Assembly: GCA_022376465.1 (NCBI GenBank)
Contig: JACDTU010000014.1
Coordinates: forward strand, 186,001-250,000
Reading direction: 5' to 3'
From: Cubamyces lactineus
Taxonomy: Eukaryota; Basidiomycota; Agaricomycetes; Polyporales; Polyporaceae
DNA: 64,000 nucleotides
This document shows, piece after piece, positions 1-10,478 of the stretch (the first letter of the stretch is position 1; each line of letters opens with the position of its first letter). Position numbers and translations under genes: made by a program. The notes beneath the pieces were generated by a model. It made no database searches. It saw only the letters and a list, made by a program, of their open reading frames with translations, and had not been told where the DNA came from.

Positions 1-253
1 ATGGCAGTTGCGATGCACGAGAGCTCATGATTGTGGTTGGATGAGAGCACGCATGTGTCCGGCTGACGAGTTCGTGCGTAAATGTCCATGGGATGTCGTA
101 TCCTCGACTGAAGCCGTGTGGCCGATCGCAGAGCGAGCGTGTGCTATGAGTATCCTGCTCTAGTGTTCAGGTACCGTACGATCATCTCATATCTGCACAG
201 AGAGCCATCGGTTTCAGTTCGTTTCAACTAAGTTCAAGCGCAAGATCAAAAGC

Positions 254-1509
254 TCACGTCAACATCGTCACTGCGCTGTTCGGTACCGTTCTGACGAGAT
301 TGACCGACAGCCCTCGGTACAGCGCGCGCCAGCCCTCGTCTCGGATCATATGCTTGGTGGTGCGGACGATGCCTCCGTACGTGCGTGATGGCGCATCGCT
401 GCCCGAGGCCGCGAGCGGGCGCTTTTGCGTCTGCAGTCGTGTCCGCACGACCTCGTGTGGATACGTCGCGATTGACGCAGTCATTTTCGCGACAGCGGAG
501 CATGCCAGGATCTGTCCTGGCGTCAGAGGTTCCGTCCGTCCACGGGCTATTATTGTGATGGGGAATGGTGAGGAATCGGTCAGAAGGTGAGGGCGTCGGA
601 GCGCTCACCGGCTACTCGTTTCAGGTGTTCATAGAGAGGGAACTGCACGGCGACGTGCGTGATCCCGAGCAGGCTGGGGAGGAGGCCTCGGAAGAATGCG
701 CGCACTCCCTCCGTCCGATAAATAGTCAAGGCCGCATCTAGTGTATGCTTGTATCGCACTTCGTTACGTGGTTGTGTCTTCGAACGCAAGAGGGCGGGGG
801 AAGTGATGAGTCAGGCGAGAAGGCCGGGCAGACACGGAGCCCAGAAGAACGCACCATAAACCGAGTCTTGATCACCCATAGCGGATTAGTACAGATAGTG
901 CTTGTCGCCCCTGCCGTCATCGCGGACATAATGTGGAGCGTCCATGGGTGTTCTCGCGCGAGTGGCTGGTATCCCTTGACCTGGGCGGCAGGATAGACAT
1001 GGCGGATCGCATCGACTTCTCCAGGGGGACGTTCACCGAAATGGCGCTTGATGCCGTCGTACACCGCAAAGTAGATGGCCCAGGTCGGGAGGTATCCGAG
1101 GATGGTCGGCCCGAGACCGCGGTACAGGCCGCGGATGCCGTCGTGCTTGAGGATGTCTTTGACGGTCGCTGGAGCACACGAGGGTGAAGAGGACGTACGT
1201 TGAGCGGGACGAGTCTACTACATGGAGGCGCGCCGCGGAGGGCGAGTGGTAAACACCTCACCGACCACACCGAGGTAGCCTTGCTGTGGGTTGACGGCGC
1301 GTTGGGCCTGGAGCTTGGTCTTGATGACGTCGAGAGGACAGGTGGCAACGCTGGCGACGAGGCCGCCTCCTGCGCCAGCTGGAGGGGATTGGTAGTACGA
1401 GAGGCGAGGGAGGCCAGAGCGGGCGGAGTGAGAAGGGAGGGTGCACAAGACCGGTCTGGATGGGTGGAAGAGACTTACCGATCATGCTGTTTGCGCTTTT
1501 TGAAGGCAT
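254..1509 (-). CDS. Mitochondrial carrier (SLC25), NAD+/nucleotide-carrier type
   Basis: Inner mitochondrial membrane carrier, probably of the NAD+/pyrimidine-nucleotide branch (yeast Yia6/Ndt1 relatives). I read complement(join(254..546,609..777,855..1168,1262..1378,1479..1509)). Introns are 62-100 bases with GT-AG ends, and the sum is 308 codons including stop (307 aa), a normal length for the family. The three carrier signatures are visible: TCPLDVIKTK (about residue 23), TNPLWVIKTR (about 143) and TYPHEVVRTR (about 238). The Trp in the second signature and the preceding STIC are typical of NAD+/nucleotide carriers, which is why I prefer this branch; substrate is inference. The start at 1509 gives a very short N-terminus before helix 1, so an upstream start cannot be excluded. 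Next gene is the DUF427 gene, transcribed divergently. Confidence 0.88.
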
Positions 1510-2040
1510 CCCTCGTGGACGGGGCCGCAGACGACGCGGCGGATAGAGAAGAAAGCTCCTCGCTGTGTCTGGCGGTCTGGGAGGGGATGAAGAAAGGCGT
1601 TGAGTGTGGAGATGCCCCGTCGCGAAATGTGTAAGGGTTATCTGCGCTTGATGGATCTCAGTGGGGTACGGCTATAGACCTTAGCAAAATATCCTCCATT
1701 ATTTCCCCGTGCCGGTCCCTCCCGGCGGCTGCTATCTCTCACTCTCGTTCTCACGCATGGTATGGCAGAATTATGGCAACATACCCTCCGAAACGGCGTG
1801 CACATATGACCATCGTAGAAACAGGCGTGATGTGCACACTGGCGACATATAAAGGGTGAGCTTACTCAGGACAACATGGCTTCATGATCGAATGGAGCAG
1901 TATCCCCATGCATAGTAACTCTGAGCTTCTGCAGCGATCAGCACCCTATATAATGGTCACGAACGTTTGAACCATGTATACGAGAGCTTCCTCGCCGTCC
2001 CCTTTCCCCACCTCTCCAGTGTCGCACATCTCTGTACAGT
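1510..2040. promoter_or_regulatory. Divergent intergenic region with TATA boxes
   Basis: Gene-free region between the carrier (-) and the DUF427 gene (+). A TATA-like TATATAAT lies at 1947-1954, about 90 bases before the DUF427 ATG, and another ATATAAAG lies near 1846. I see no coding exon here, although a 5' exon of the carrier could lie near 1510-1630. Confidence 0.4.
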
Positions 2041-2592
2041 ATGGTCCGGGTCACGCTTAACGGCACCGTCCTCGCTGAGTCGGACAAGACGGTCGTAGTC
2101 GAGGGCAACCACTATTTCCCTCCGGAGTCGGTGAACACCGCGGCCCTAACGCCGTCCTCGACCCAGTGAGTACGGTCTATAGCTACGTACGCTTGTGACG
2201 GCAGCTGAGCATCATGATTTAGCACAACCTGCCCTTGGAAGGGGTAAGCTTGACCGCCTGAACGCTGAGCGTTACATGGGGGATTTGGTTATGCATATGT
2301 TTATTCTGACGACGCCCTCGTACCTCTCATCAGAGTCGCCTCCTATTACGATGGTACAATCGGTGGCAAGACCGTCGTGAACGATGTTGCTTGGTGAGCG
2401 GCCGTATATTGCAGCCCCGCGGGACGGTGGAGTCTTATCGAAGGCAGGTACTACCCTGAGACGAAGGAAGCAGCGAACAATATCAAGGGATATGTTGCGT
2501 TTTACAAGGTGACGTGCTCGTCAATTTCGGGAGGGGCTGATAGTCTAACAAACATGATGCGTCTTATCCAGAACAAGGTCAACTTCGAGTGA
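2041..2592 (+). CDS. DUF427-domain protein, five exons
   Basis: Small soluble protein of the DUF427 family, function unknown. Exons join(2041..2165,2223..2243,2334..2393,2448..2508,2572..2592) keep phase throughout and give 95 aa. The family pattern is complete: N-terminal beta strand MVRVTLNGTVLAES, then TTCPWKG, VASYYDG, DVAWYYPE and C-terminal GYVAFYKNKV. The CPWKG segment comes from a 21-base exon and the AW/YYPE junction is split by an intron, so ORF-based prediction misses the gene. DUF427 proteins are usually about 90-130 aa, so this is a full copy. The 3' exon and its downstream flank are repeated at about 31648, see the findings. Confidence 0.85.
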
Positions 2593-3552
2593 GCCCATGG
2601 TGGTAGACGGAAGGGAAGACGTACTCAAGATCTCAAGGAGCATTGCCATACGGATTTCATCATGTACTATAATGTGAGATTGCACCGTGACGAGCGTCCC
2701 CAACGCCCGCGCCTGTGCCAACGGTCGTGCCCACATCTGAGCCTATGTCGCCATTCTTTCCTGCTCCCACATTCAAGCCAAAGTTTGCACTTGCATATGG
2801 CCGTGTGCCTACGCCCTCAGACCAGTGCCGATATCCGACCCAACATCCGCGTGTGCCGCTGTGTCCTGGCACTGAAGCTGACTACCTCAGAAAGGGAAGG
2901 TGGATATGGACGGATACGCCCAAGTACGCGCAGATATGCGTCGCTGCAGATGTTGTTATGGGCATGTTTGTGATACTACGGCTGCTGTGCTCATAGGTTT
3001 GGGTACGGGCGAATACATAGATATACGGTGGTGAGTTGCAATGATGTCTGCAGGTGTCATACGGGCGTCTCCGTGGACTCATAGAGTGTCCTGGACGCGA
3101 GCAGAGGGCCCCTACCTCTTTTTGAATCTTAACTGGGAATATTCCCCCGCCGGGATACTACCTCACGTTGATCCTCCTCCTCTGCGGACTCGACGCAGGG
3201 GACAACCACCACCTTGTCCGAGGATTATCAGCCCTCGGATTAAGCGCGTAAGATTCATGGCCTTGGAAGACCTAGGTAAGTCAAACAATCTACTTGAAGT
3301 TTAAGTCCCTGTGGGTGTAGGTCGTTCACATTACATTCTAATATACCCCACAGGCGCGAATCGGCCTTCGAGCCGTGCAGTATAGCCGCCTAATGACAAC
3401 AGCTCCCGCAACTGTAACTCTATCGTAGCCCTGAACCCCAACAACACGGCACTGGGACAGGTGTTTGCAAGGGGCCTACTACCCTGCAAGCCATACTGAC
3501 CCCCCAGCCTGGACACCCCCCATTTCCTACCACCTCGACTATCGTTACTCAG
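2593..3552. other. Region without a supported gene
   Basis: Open frames of up to about 100 codons exist on both strands, including a Pro-rich one around 2715-2990, but none shows a recognisable domain, consistent splice sites or an obvious start. The first 60 bases are the downstream flank of the DUF427 gene that is duplicated near 31.65 kb. Confidence 0.4.
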
Positions 3553-4974
3553 ATGGTTGTTCCTACATTCTCCCCTAGCGACAAATATGTGCTCGCCAAT
3601 CGGGAGAGTGGCACCGCTCTCACACTCGCAGACATGGATGGCATGCCTGCCTTAACGGTCAAGGATCTACAATACGGGGACAACCAGATGGTGCATGACT
3701 CTCATTCTCGTTGAAGTGGTCTCGTCTACTCACCGATCATTCTCTCCCTTCTGTTTAGTGGCAGTTTGTGAAGACCGCACAAGGATACGCGATCCAATGC
3801 TTCCAACGGCCTCGAGATGGGAGACCTATCTACGTGGGGGTTTCAGGTCGGATAAGCCTTCACGCTCCCATCATGGCGTGCGCTGCCCCGCTGAGCTGGA
3901 CCGTCATCTTGTACCAAGATCGTGGGCTATAGTGAGTAGCAGAACAGCTGCCAGCAGCCGTTCCGTTATAGAGGTCTCATTCGCACCAGCATTTCATGGC
4001 CAGAGTCTGAGTTCGATATGGAACTTGCTTGGACGAACGGCCAATGCACCGACAAAGTGAGTATGCCCCACGATTTTTCACGTTTGGTCCCTTCCAAGTT
4101 GGCACTAATTGAAGTGGATGTGGCTGCTGCTAGATTGCGCTCGGATTCAGAAGGAACGAGAAAGGTATACCATTCGACACTGCGCTCTGGTGCTATTCTT
4201 GCATTGGTTCGTCCGGGGAAGTCCTCCCGGTGCCTGGGAAACAGGCGAACAATAGTCACGCTGCGCAGAGAGGAGGCGACGGCTTTCCGAATGCCGCTAT
4301 ACATACTCTAACCAACGCCGGGGGCAAAATGGCCTTGGAAGTCGATTGGGCAAACAGCCTCGTGAGGCGTCGCCCCGGTCAACAAGGACCGAATCAGCAG
4401 GTGAGATCTGGCTAGTGCACTGTGTCTAGATTTGCGCGTCAATACGCACATCGTCACGTTCTTCTTCCTCAGTGGCGGTTCCTCCCGCTCGGAGCGGGAA
4501 TCATCATCGAATCATGTCGCAAATCCCCAGATGGTAAACCTTTATATCTCGCTGTGGATGGCCATGCGAAACCTGGAGCATCGGTCATTGTGAGTTGATA
4601 CCCGGCAAGCTGGCGCGTCGAGTATGGCGTGTCTTCGGTCCGGTAGGTTACTACAACGACAAGTTTCACTTGCGTGTTGAACCTATGGTTGGCTGACGAG
4701 CGCATCCGAACGTGTCGTCTGACAGCCTATTCTGGCCGACAACGAATCTGGCCGTGAGCGCACGGATTTTGGACACGGGCGATAGCGTACGTCCTCGGTT
4801 GCACGATCGGCCTGACTTAGCTATAACATGCCCAATCTGATTTCCCGCACCGTTTTCCAGGTGGTGCTGACCGAGTACAATATCAAAATGCAGCTCCTCT
4901 CAAAATGGGACGACGCTGTCGTCGAGGACACAGCTGCCGCACACACATCGGATGCAACACGAATGGCACCATGA
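3553..4974 (+). CDS. Ricin-B-lectin-like (beta-trefoil) protein, splicing uncertain, possibly decaying
   Basis: Probable carbohydrate-binding protein built from beta-trefoil (ricin-B/CBM13-like) segments; no catalytic domain is visible. Evidence for the fold: exon 1 (3553-3690) encodes KYVLANRESGTALTLADMDG followed by GDNQM, joined to W in the next exon (from 3759), the usual SGTxLxL...NQxW pattern. A second unit repeats it at 4300-4590 (NAGGKMALEV, GPNQQ/W, then a PDGKPLYLAVDG strand matching RDGRPIYVGVSG of unit 1). The C-terminal exon 4861-4974 ends at TGA. Between 3931 and 3960 and again near 4593-4730 I could not find splice sites that keep one frame; the first needs a 16-base intron. 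The gene may therefore be damaged, or real splice sites escape me. It lies 310 bases from the transposon nest. Confidence 0.55.
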
Positions 4975-5284
4975 AGATAGAAGGCAAACGTAGCAGTAAT
5001 CTCAAATCGTTGTGCATTGTCGAGATACCATTTTGTGAGCGCTGCGCGTTGGTAGCCTCGAACCCATTTGACGCTGTATACCACAAGTCTTCTCCAGCAT
5101 CACACATCGCTCGCGTCCAAGTTCTCCATGTTATGAATTGCTCCCAATCTCGATTTCATTTCTGATTGTTTGAGGGGGCATACTCAGACAATCCTGTGTT
5201 CATCATCATCGGCTTCTCTCTCGGTTTGTAAGCAGCCCGTATCTCTCTCTCGCCTTCTGCAGACATTGTGCTAGATTGGTTGTC
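4975..5284. other. Short region without a gene
   Basis: Flank between the lectin-like gene and LINE-A. I see no feature beyond the left target-site duplicate that starts at 5285. Confidence 0.35.
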
Positions 5285-5298
5285 AATTGTATTGCTCA
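5285..5298. repeat. Left target-site duplication of LINE-A
   Basis: AATTGTATTGCTCA here is repeated at 27858-27871 directly after the (AAT)n tail. Because the tail also ends in AAT, the true duplication is 11 to 14 bp. Confidence 0.85.
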
Positions 5299-5559
5299 AT
5301 AGTAGCACACAAGAACAAGCGAAAGGCGAGCAGTAGGTCCAGCCGCACGCCCTCCTTCCAGCCCCCGTCGTCCGACGCAGGTTGGGGAGGCAGGGCATCA
5401 CGCTCACGCACAGCATCGTCACAAGACACACGACCCGCGATTACCCTCGAATCCATGGGCTGGCTCCAGAAGTCAGCTACGCTGCCACGACTAGCAGAGG
5501 AGGGCGAAGTCACGGGCGACCCAGAGCTTGAGAGACCCCAGCCTACCTCCTTATCATGA
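5299..5559 (+). pseudogene. LINE-A ORF1 remnant (C-terminal end)
   Basis: About 86 codons in frame with the stop TGA at 5557-5559; low-complexity Ser/Arg/Pro tail with no zinc knuckle left. The stop overlaps the ORF2 start as ATGA (5556-5559), the same arrangement as in LINE-B. This supports calling it the end of ORF1 rather than a chance frame. Confidence 0.7.
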
Positions 5560-6966
5560 ATAGCTCACTTACCTTCCCAGCAATTACGTTCCGCGACCCT
5601 TCGCGGCTGCGTATATGGCAGCAAAACGCTAACAAATCCCTCATTGCACAGCTCGACCTCATCAACAATGTGCACCCAGATTACTTCGACATCATCGCGC
5701 TGCAAGAGCCCTACTTCGACTTCCTTCGTAACAGCCGAGGCTCCCCTCGTTGGATCTCCGTCTACCCCCCAGGCCATCAAGACCCTAAACAGCCCACTCC
5801 TCGCTCATTCATGCTTGTGAACACCCGCATCTCGTCTAACTCCTGGGAGCCGCTGGAGGTCCCCAGCCCTGACATCACAGCCATCCGCCTCACCGTCGGC
5901 GACCGCACTTTACTAATCTACAACATCTATAATTCACAGGACGATAATGACACCTTGCAGGTACTCAGCCGGGACGTGCGCATGCGCATCCAAGCCGACC
6001 AACATGCTCGTAACACGGGTGTCCTTTGGCTCGGGGACTTCAACCGCCACTCACCAGTCTGGGATGCTCCTCATAACCGCCATCTCTTCACAGCGCATAA
6101 CCTCATTGAAGCCGACCTCCTCCTCTCTCTGCTAGCACGACATGACCTCGTCATGGCGCTTCCGGCTGGTATACCCACCCTGGAGGCGTCCAACACAAAG
6201 AACGAGACACGCCCCGACAACGTCTTTATCTCCGGCGAGTATGAGGGGTGCATCGCACACTGCCAATCATACCCCACTCTTCGCCCATCCCACACCGACC
6301 ACTACCCCATCCTCACTGCGCTCGATTTGGCACCGACGCCCTCACAGCAGAACTCAGGGTACAACTACGCACGTGCAGACTGGGACCTCATAGAACGCAC
6401 CATATCTGAAGCACTCACAGCCCTCCCTGCACCTCGCGAGATTCGCTCCATTGAGGAGTTTGATACAAAGCTGGCTGGCTTGACTGACATCATAGAGCGT
6501 ACCATCGAGCAACAGGTCCCACGTCGCCGCCCCTCCCCGCACCAGAAGCGCTGGTGGACCGACGAGTTGTCAGAACTCCGGCGCCAGGTGAATCGTGCAA
6601 ACCGGCTAGCCTCCCGGCACAGAGGATGGCCAGAACACCCATCCCACATGGAAGCCCGCATGGCACGGACGAGATACTCATCAGCAATTGAGTGACAAAA
6701 GCAAGAGCACTGGGTGAAATGGCTTGCTAACGTCTCTCAGCAGGACGTCTGGACGGCAAACCGATACATCACAAGCGGCGGCTCAGATGCCTGTCGTGCA
6801 CGGGTCCCCACTCTGACAGTGGACAATGAGGGTGAACGGGTTCAGGTTGCAGACAACGAGCACAAGAGTGCAATCTTCTTCAAGCAATTTTACCTCCCAG
6901 CGCTGCCCGAACAAGCTGTTACTAACCTCTGTCCTCCTGACATGACATACCCTCCCCCCGCATACA
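5556..6966 (+). pseudogene. LINE-A ORF2, endonuclease domain and linker (broken)
   Basis: Apurinic-type endonuclease domain of the LINE, which in intact elements nicks the target. Motifs visible: WQQNANKS, LQEPYF, LGDFNRHSPVWD, NVFISGEYEG and SHTDHYPI, in the order expected of the exonuclease-endonuclease-phosphatase fold. The frame is open from 5556 to a TGA at 6693-6695, then continues in the same frame (KWLANVSQQDVW...) to about 6966. LINE-B has Arg at the matching position (RRQQRAHW), so CGA-to-TGA is the simplest origin of the stop. The frame is then cut by the insert at 6967-8086. Confidence 0.85.
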
Positions 6967-8086
6967 CATCACGAAAAAGGCGTCCAAATTGTGGCCCGCG
7001 CGAGAAGTTGTGTCCTTGTAATTGGTTATAATAGAGTTCTAATCAATTATCGTACTTTGCCTCGTTACAAACCAACCGAATAGATCTTATTATAACGTAT
7101 CTTGCAATCGGATTACAGCGATATCGCAATAGCTTACAAAAGCCTTCCAAGCCCTCGCAATCATCGCGATGACTTGCAATCTAATACGAGGACGCGCGCT
7201 TGATTGTGCCAATAGCCTATGTCAATAGATAGGTGCTATACAGGACCACGTCGGGGTTTGAATGTACAATTTGTAGGCACCGTCGCGACGTGGACTCGTC
7301 CTCAATGCCTAAGTCCCTTTCTTCCATGTAGCTACACTACCTAAGTGCCACCTCTCTGAGGTGTACTAACTTTGTATTCTCTTAGCCGTGGTCTCGTATC
7401 AAGACAGCTATCTTCCGGCACTCCTGGCTCTGGTCCCTCCGTGCTGCGACGTCTGTGCTGGCTCTTCGATCTTGTCTGCGGATATATGCCAGTCTCGCTA
7501 CCGTCTGGGTGCTACGTCTACGGCTATCGCTTGGTTGGGCTGATCTGCGGAGTCTCCGGGCTTAAGTCAACTCTTTAACTTGTGCACTGGAAGGCGTCAC
7601 CTTGCTTGAGTCTTATTGCTACATGCTGACTAACAAATACTGCTCACGTTCAGCTGGCACCATAGTGGACAATTATACGATTGGCATCCGGGCCTTATGC
7701 CCATGTCCTTGTATATGTGTATTGTAATACCCATGTCATATGTATTTCCGTCATCAGAAATATATTGCCCTTTTAACTGCCATGTTTTCTCGATCTGTTT
7801 GAATGTCCAGTGTTTCCCGAGTGTTTCCCGAGAGTTGTATGTGTAAAAGGATCGTACTCAATCCTATGAGTCCAAATATTTTCTTTGTCAGGTCCTAGAC
7901 CAGGATTACGTGCCTCGAAAGGCCCTTGCAAGGCCCTTGCAAGACGCTCACAAGGAGCTCAACGCCCGTTTAGTCACATTACTATTGATCAGGAACATAT
8001 AATAATTAGATCGATTGTAACCCCTTGGAACCCCATTATAACTGGTTACAACCCAGCCTCAAATCGGCGACAAAAGTGTGATGCAG
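6967..8086. mobile_element. 1.1-kb insertion in LINE-A, probable non-autonomous or decayed DNA element
   Basis: The LINE-A reading frame stops making sense after ...YPPPAYTS (about 6966) and resumes with FEPPTDCQID (about 8088), so roughly 1.1 kb was inserted. The insert is AT-richer than the LINE, has no long ORF, and holds TACTAAC...TTAG and CTGAC...TTCAG splice-like signals near 7360-7390 and 7627-7655. This hints at remains of an intron-containing gene. Near its ends TTGTAATTGGTTATAATAG (about 7015) and CCATTATAACTGGTTACAA (about 8032) are imperfect inverted copies (about 15 of 19). Short GGCCCTTGCAA direct repeats lie near 7920-7940. No clean target-site duplication was found, so the class is open. 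Confidence 0.5.
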
Positions 8087-8927
8087 GTTTGAGCCACCTA
8101 CGGACTGCCAGATCGACCGTGTCATACGGAACCTCCCGCCAGACAAGGCTCCCGGCCCAGATGGGATCATCAATCGGATTTATAAGGTAGCGCGCCCGGC
8201 TCTGGTGCCGCACTTGGGCCCTCTCTTCCGGGCGACGTTCAGCCTGGGCCACTACCCGGAGAAATGGAAGGTCTTCAAGACAGTAGTCCTGCGTAAGCCG
8301 GGTAAACCAGATTACTGCATCCCCAAAGCCCACCGACCCATCGCTCTCATGAACGGCCTCAGCAAGATCCTATCTTCATGCGTCGCCGAAGAGCTCTCCT
8401 TCCAGGCAGAGCGGCTCCAGATGCTGCCTCCGACACAATTTGGCGGACGCCCAGGACGCTGTACGACGGATAACCTACATCTCCTGGTCAACACCGCTAA
8501 GTCTGCTTGGCGGAGAGGTAACGTGGCGGTTGCCTGTTTCCTTGACATCAAATCTGCTTTTCCAAGCGTTTCACCGACCATCCTAGCGCACGACATGCGC
8601 ATGCGAGGTGTCCCCAGGGAACTGACCGATTGGTTCTTACAGAAGACTGACAACCGCCGCACAGTGCTATGCTTCAACGACTACACATCAGCCGAGCACC
8701 GAATAGAGCGTGGACTTGACCAAGGATGTCCCCTATCGGTCGTTCTCCACCACTTTCACAATGCCCCTTCGCTGGAAACTGCGCAGGCGTCACGAGGTGA
8801 ACTGGCTGTGGGCTTTGTTGACGACACGACCCTCCTCGTGGAAGCACCCACAGTTCCAGAGTGCTACGAAAAGATCGACTCCATAATGACACGCACTGAC
8901 GGAATTCTAGTGGGCATGGCCCCGTGA
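8087..8927 (+). pseudogene. LINE-A ORF2, reverse transcriptase domain (broken)
   Basis: Continuation of the LINE-A ORF2 with RT motifs in order: LPPDKAPGPDG, VLRKPGKPDY, HRPIALMNGLSKIL, FGGRPGRCTTDN, CFLDIKSAFPSVSP, RGLDQGCPLS and the catalytic box FVDDTTLL. The reading frame closes at 8927 (TGA) and the next part continues from 8941 in another frame (VEFELTKTAVLV), so there is a frameshift in or near 8915-8940. The usual GLPQGSPLSP box has become GLDQGCPLSV, a further sign of decay. Confidence 0.85.
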
Positions 8928-8940
8928 GGTCGAATTTGAA

Positions 8941-9806
8941 TTGACCAAGACTGCAGTACTGGTCCTCACACGACGCCGGGAGCCGGCAGAATCAGGCTCA
9001 CGGGCACGCCGCACCCAACCCATTCATCGCCCCAACGCCAACATCGCCGGCCAGATAGTCTCCCCGTCAACCTCCGTCAAACACATCGGAGTCATTCTAG
9101 ACCAAGAACTTCGTTTCAAGGAGCACGCGCAATACGCCCTCGGTAAAGGGCAGTTCTGGGCATCACAATTCCGACGCCTGGCCCAGCCATCCAGAGGCAT
9201 GCCCGCACGCTTCGCACGCCAACTCTATCTTTCTGTTGCCATCCCTCGCATGCTGTATGCAGTAGACGTCTGGGGCACCCCGGCGGTACTCCCTTCGAAC
9301 CCCCCTGACACATCCTTCCCACGCAGACACTCCAGAGCTGTTCTCAAGCTCGCGCGCGTGCAGCGTCAAATCGCCATCCAGACACTCGGTGCCATGCGCA
9401 CAACGGCAGCGGATACACTTGACGCACACGCTGACCTTCTCCCATTCCCACAACTCCTTGATCGTCTCCACTCCAGAGCAGCGCTACGCCTCGCCACCCT
9501 CCCTCCTACCCACCCTCTACATCCCATAGTACGACACACATCCCGCCAACTCGTCAAAAACCACCGTAGCCCCCTCCACTCCCTTTTACATACATACCAC
9601 ATAGATCCCTCCTCCACTGAGACCGTTTCACCAGGGCGGCGCAGCCCTCGCCTCACATCGGGCATCGACATACACATACACGCGTCAGCAGAAGAGGCAC
9701 GGCGAGCAGCAGAAAGCGACACTGCAGACATCCGCGTCTTCAGCGATGGCTCCCTCCTACCGGACAAGGGGGTGGGCGGGGCAGCAGTGCTGGAACATGG
9801 CGACCA
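8941..9806 (+). pseudogene. LINE-A ORF2, RT thumb/connection and first part of RNase H
   Basis: Open frame through the post-RT region (VKHIGVILDQ, PRMLYAVDVW, LARVQRQIAIQTLGAMRTT) into the start of RNase H (VFSDGSLLPDKGVGGAAV). It is cut at 9806 by LINE-B. The second half of RNase H resumes in the same frame at 26416. Confidence 0.85.
9795..9806. repeat. Left target-site duplication of LINE-B
   Basis: ACATGGCGACCA, repeated at 26404-26415. Reading LINE-A from one copy into the other restores the RNase H frame without a missing codon, which confirms the duplication. Confidence 0.92.
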
Positions 9807-10277
9807 TAGATAGATAGATAGATAGATATGTTCCATTGCTTATAGTGGCGCTCAGGCCGTGTACGGCCTATGTGGCCACTGCCCGGTGCTACTCGAAGGC
9901 TATCCTACCGTCTTCCGCCCATTGAAGGGAGGGTCGTGGGGTACAACCTGGCCTCTGGTGCATCATAGGTAACTATGTCCGCCCTGCCTGTCGGTCTTGG
10001 GAGGCTCCAGGGATGCACGACGACGGTTTCCCCGCCGTCGGCCAAAACTCCCCCCGGGCCTCGGGATCGGCCGAGACCCACCAACGCCCAAAGACGAGCT
10101 ACACTACGTACTATGTAGACTGAATCCGGACTAAAAACGAATAGAAATGCATCTCCGTGACCGGGCGGTGTTGTCAAGACTTGAAGGGTGGGTGTTGCGG
10201 GTGCTGGGGGTGGTCTTGTATGCGTATGGTGGTGGCGTGTCCCCAAAGAAAACACGAACCTGTCGGGTGTAGTAAGC

Positions 10278-10279
<2 letters not shown>

Positions 10280-10351
<72 letters not shown>
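10280..10351. repeat. (GA)n microsatellite, about 36 units
   Basis: An uninterrupted GA tract followed by purine-rich AGAAAC/GGGAGAAAC repeats up to about 10410, inside the LINE-B 3' untranslated region ((TC)n on the element's own strand). It makes Glu/Arg or Ser/Leu repeats in shadow frames that are not genes. Confidence 0.95.
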
Positions 10352-10354
<3 letters not shown>

Positions 10355-10478
10355 AGAAACAGAGAGAAGCAGAGGGAGAAACAGAGAGAAACAGAGGGAG
10401 AAACAGAGGAGCGTAGGAGAGGAGGGGAACTGGAATAGTGCAGTGGCGTTGGCTACAAGGTAGCAAGGACAGGACGAC

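Noticed and set aside
7000..8090. Helitron or solo LTR as identity of the LINE-A insert
   Set aside because: No TC...CTRR ends with a terminal hairpin and no TG...CA ends with a target repeat.
10157..10466. ORFs of Arg/Glu or Ser/Leu repeats across the GA microsatellite
   Set aside because: Products of the repeat itself within the LINE-B 3' untranslated region.
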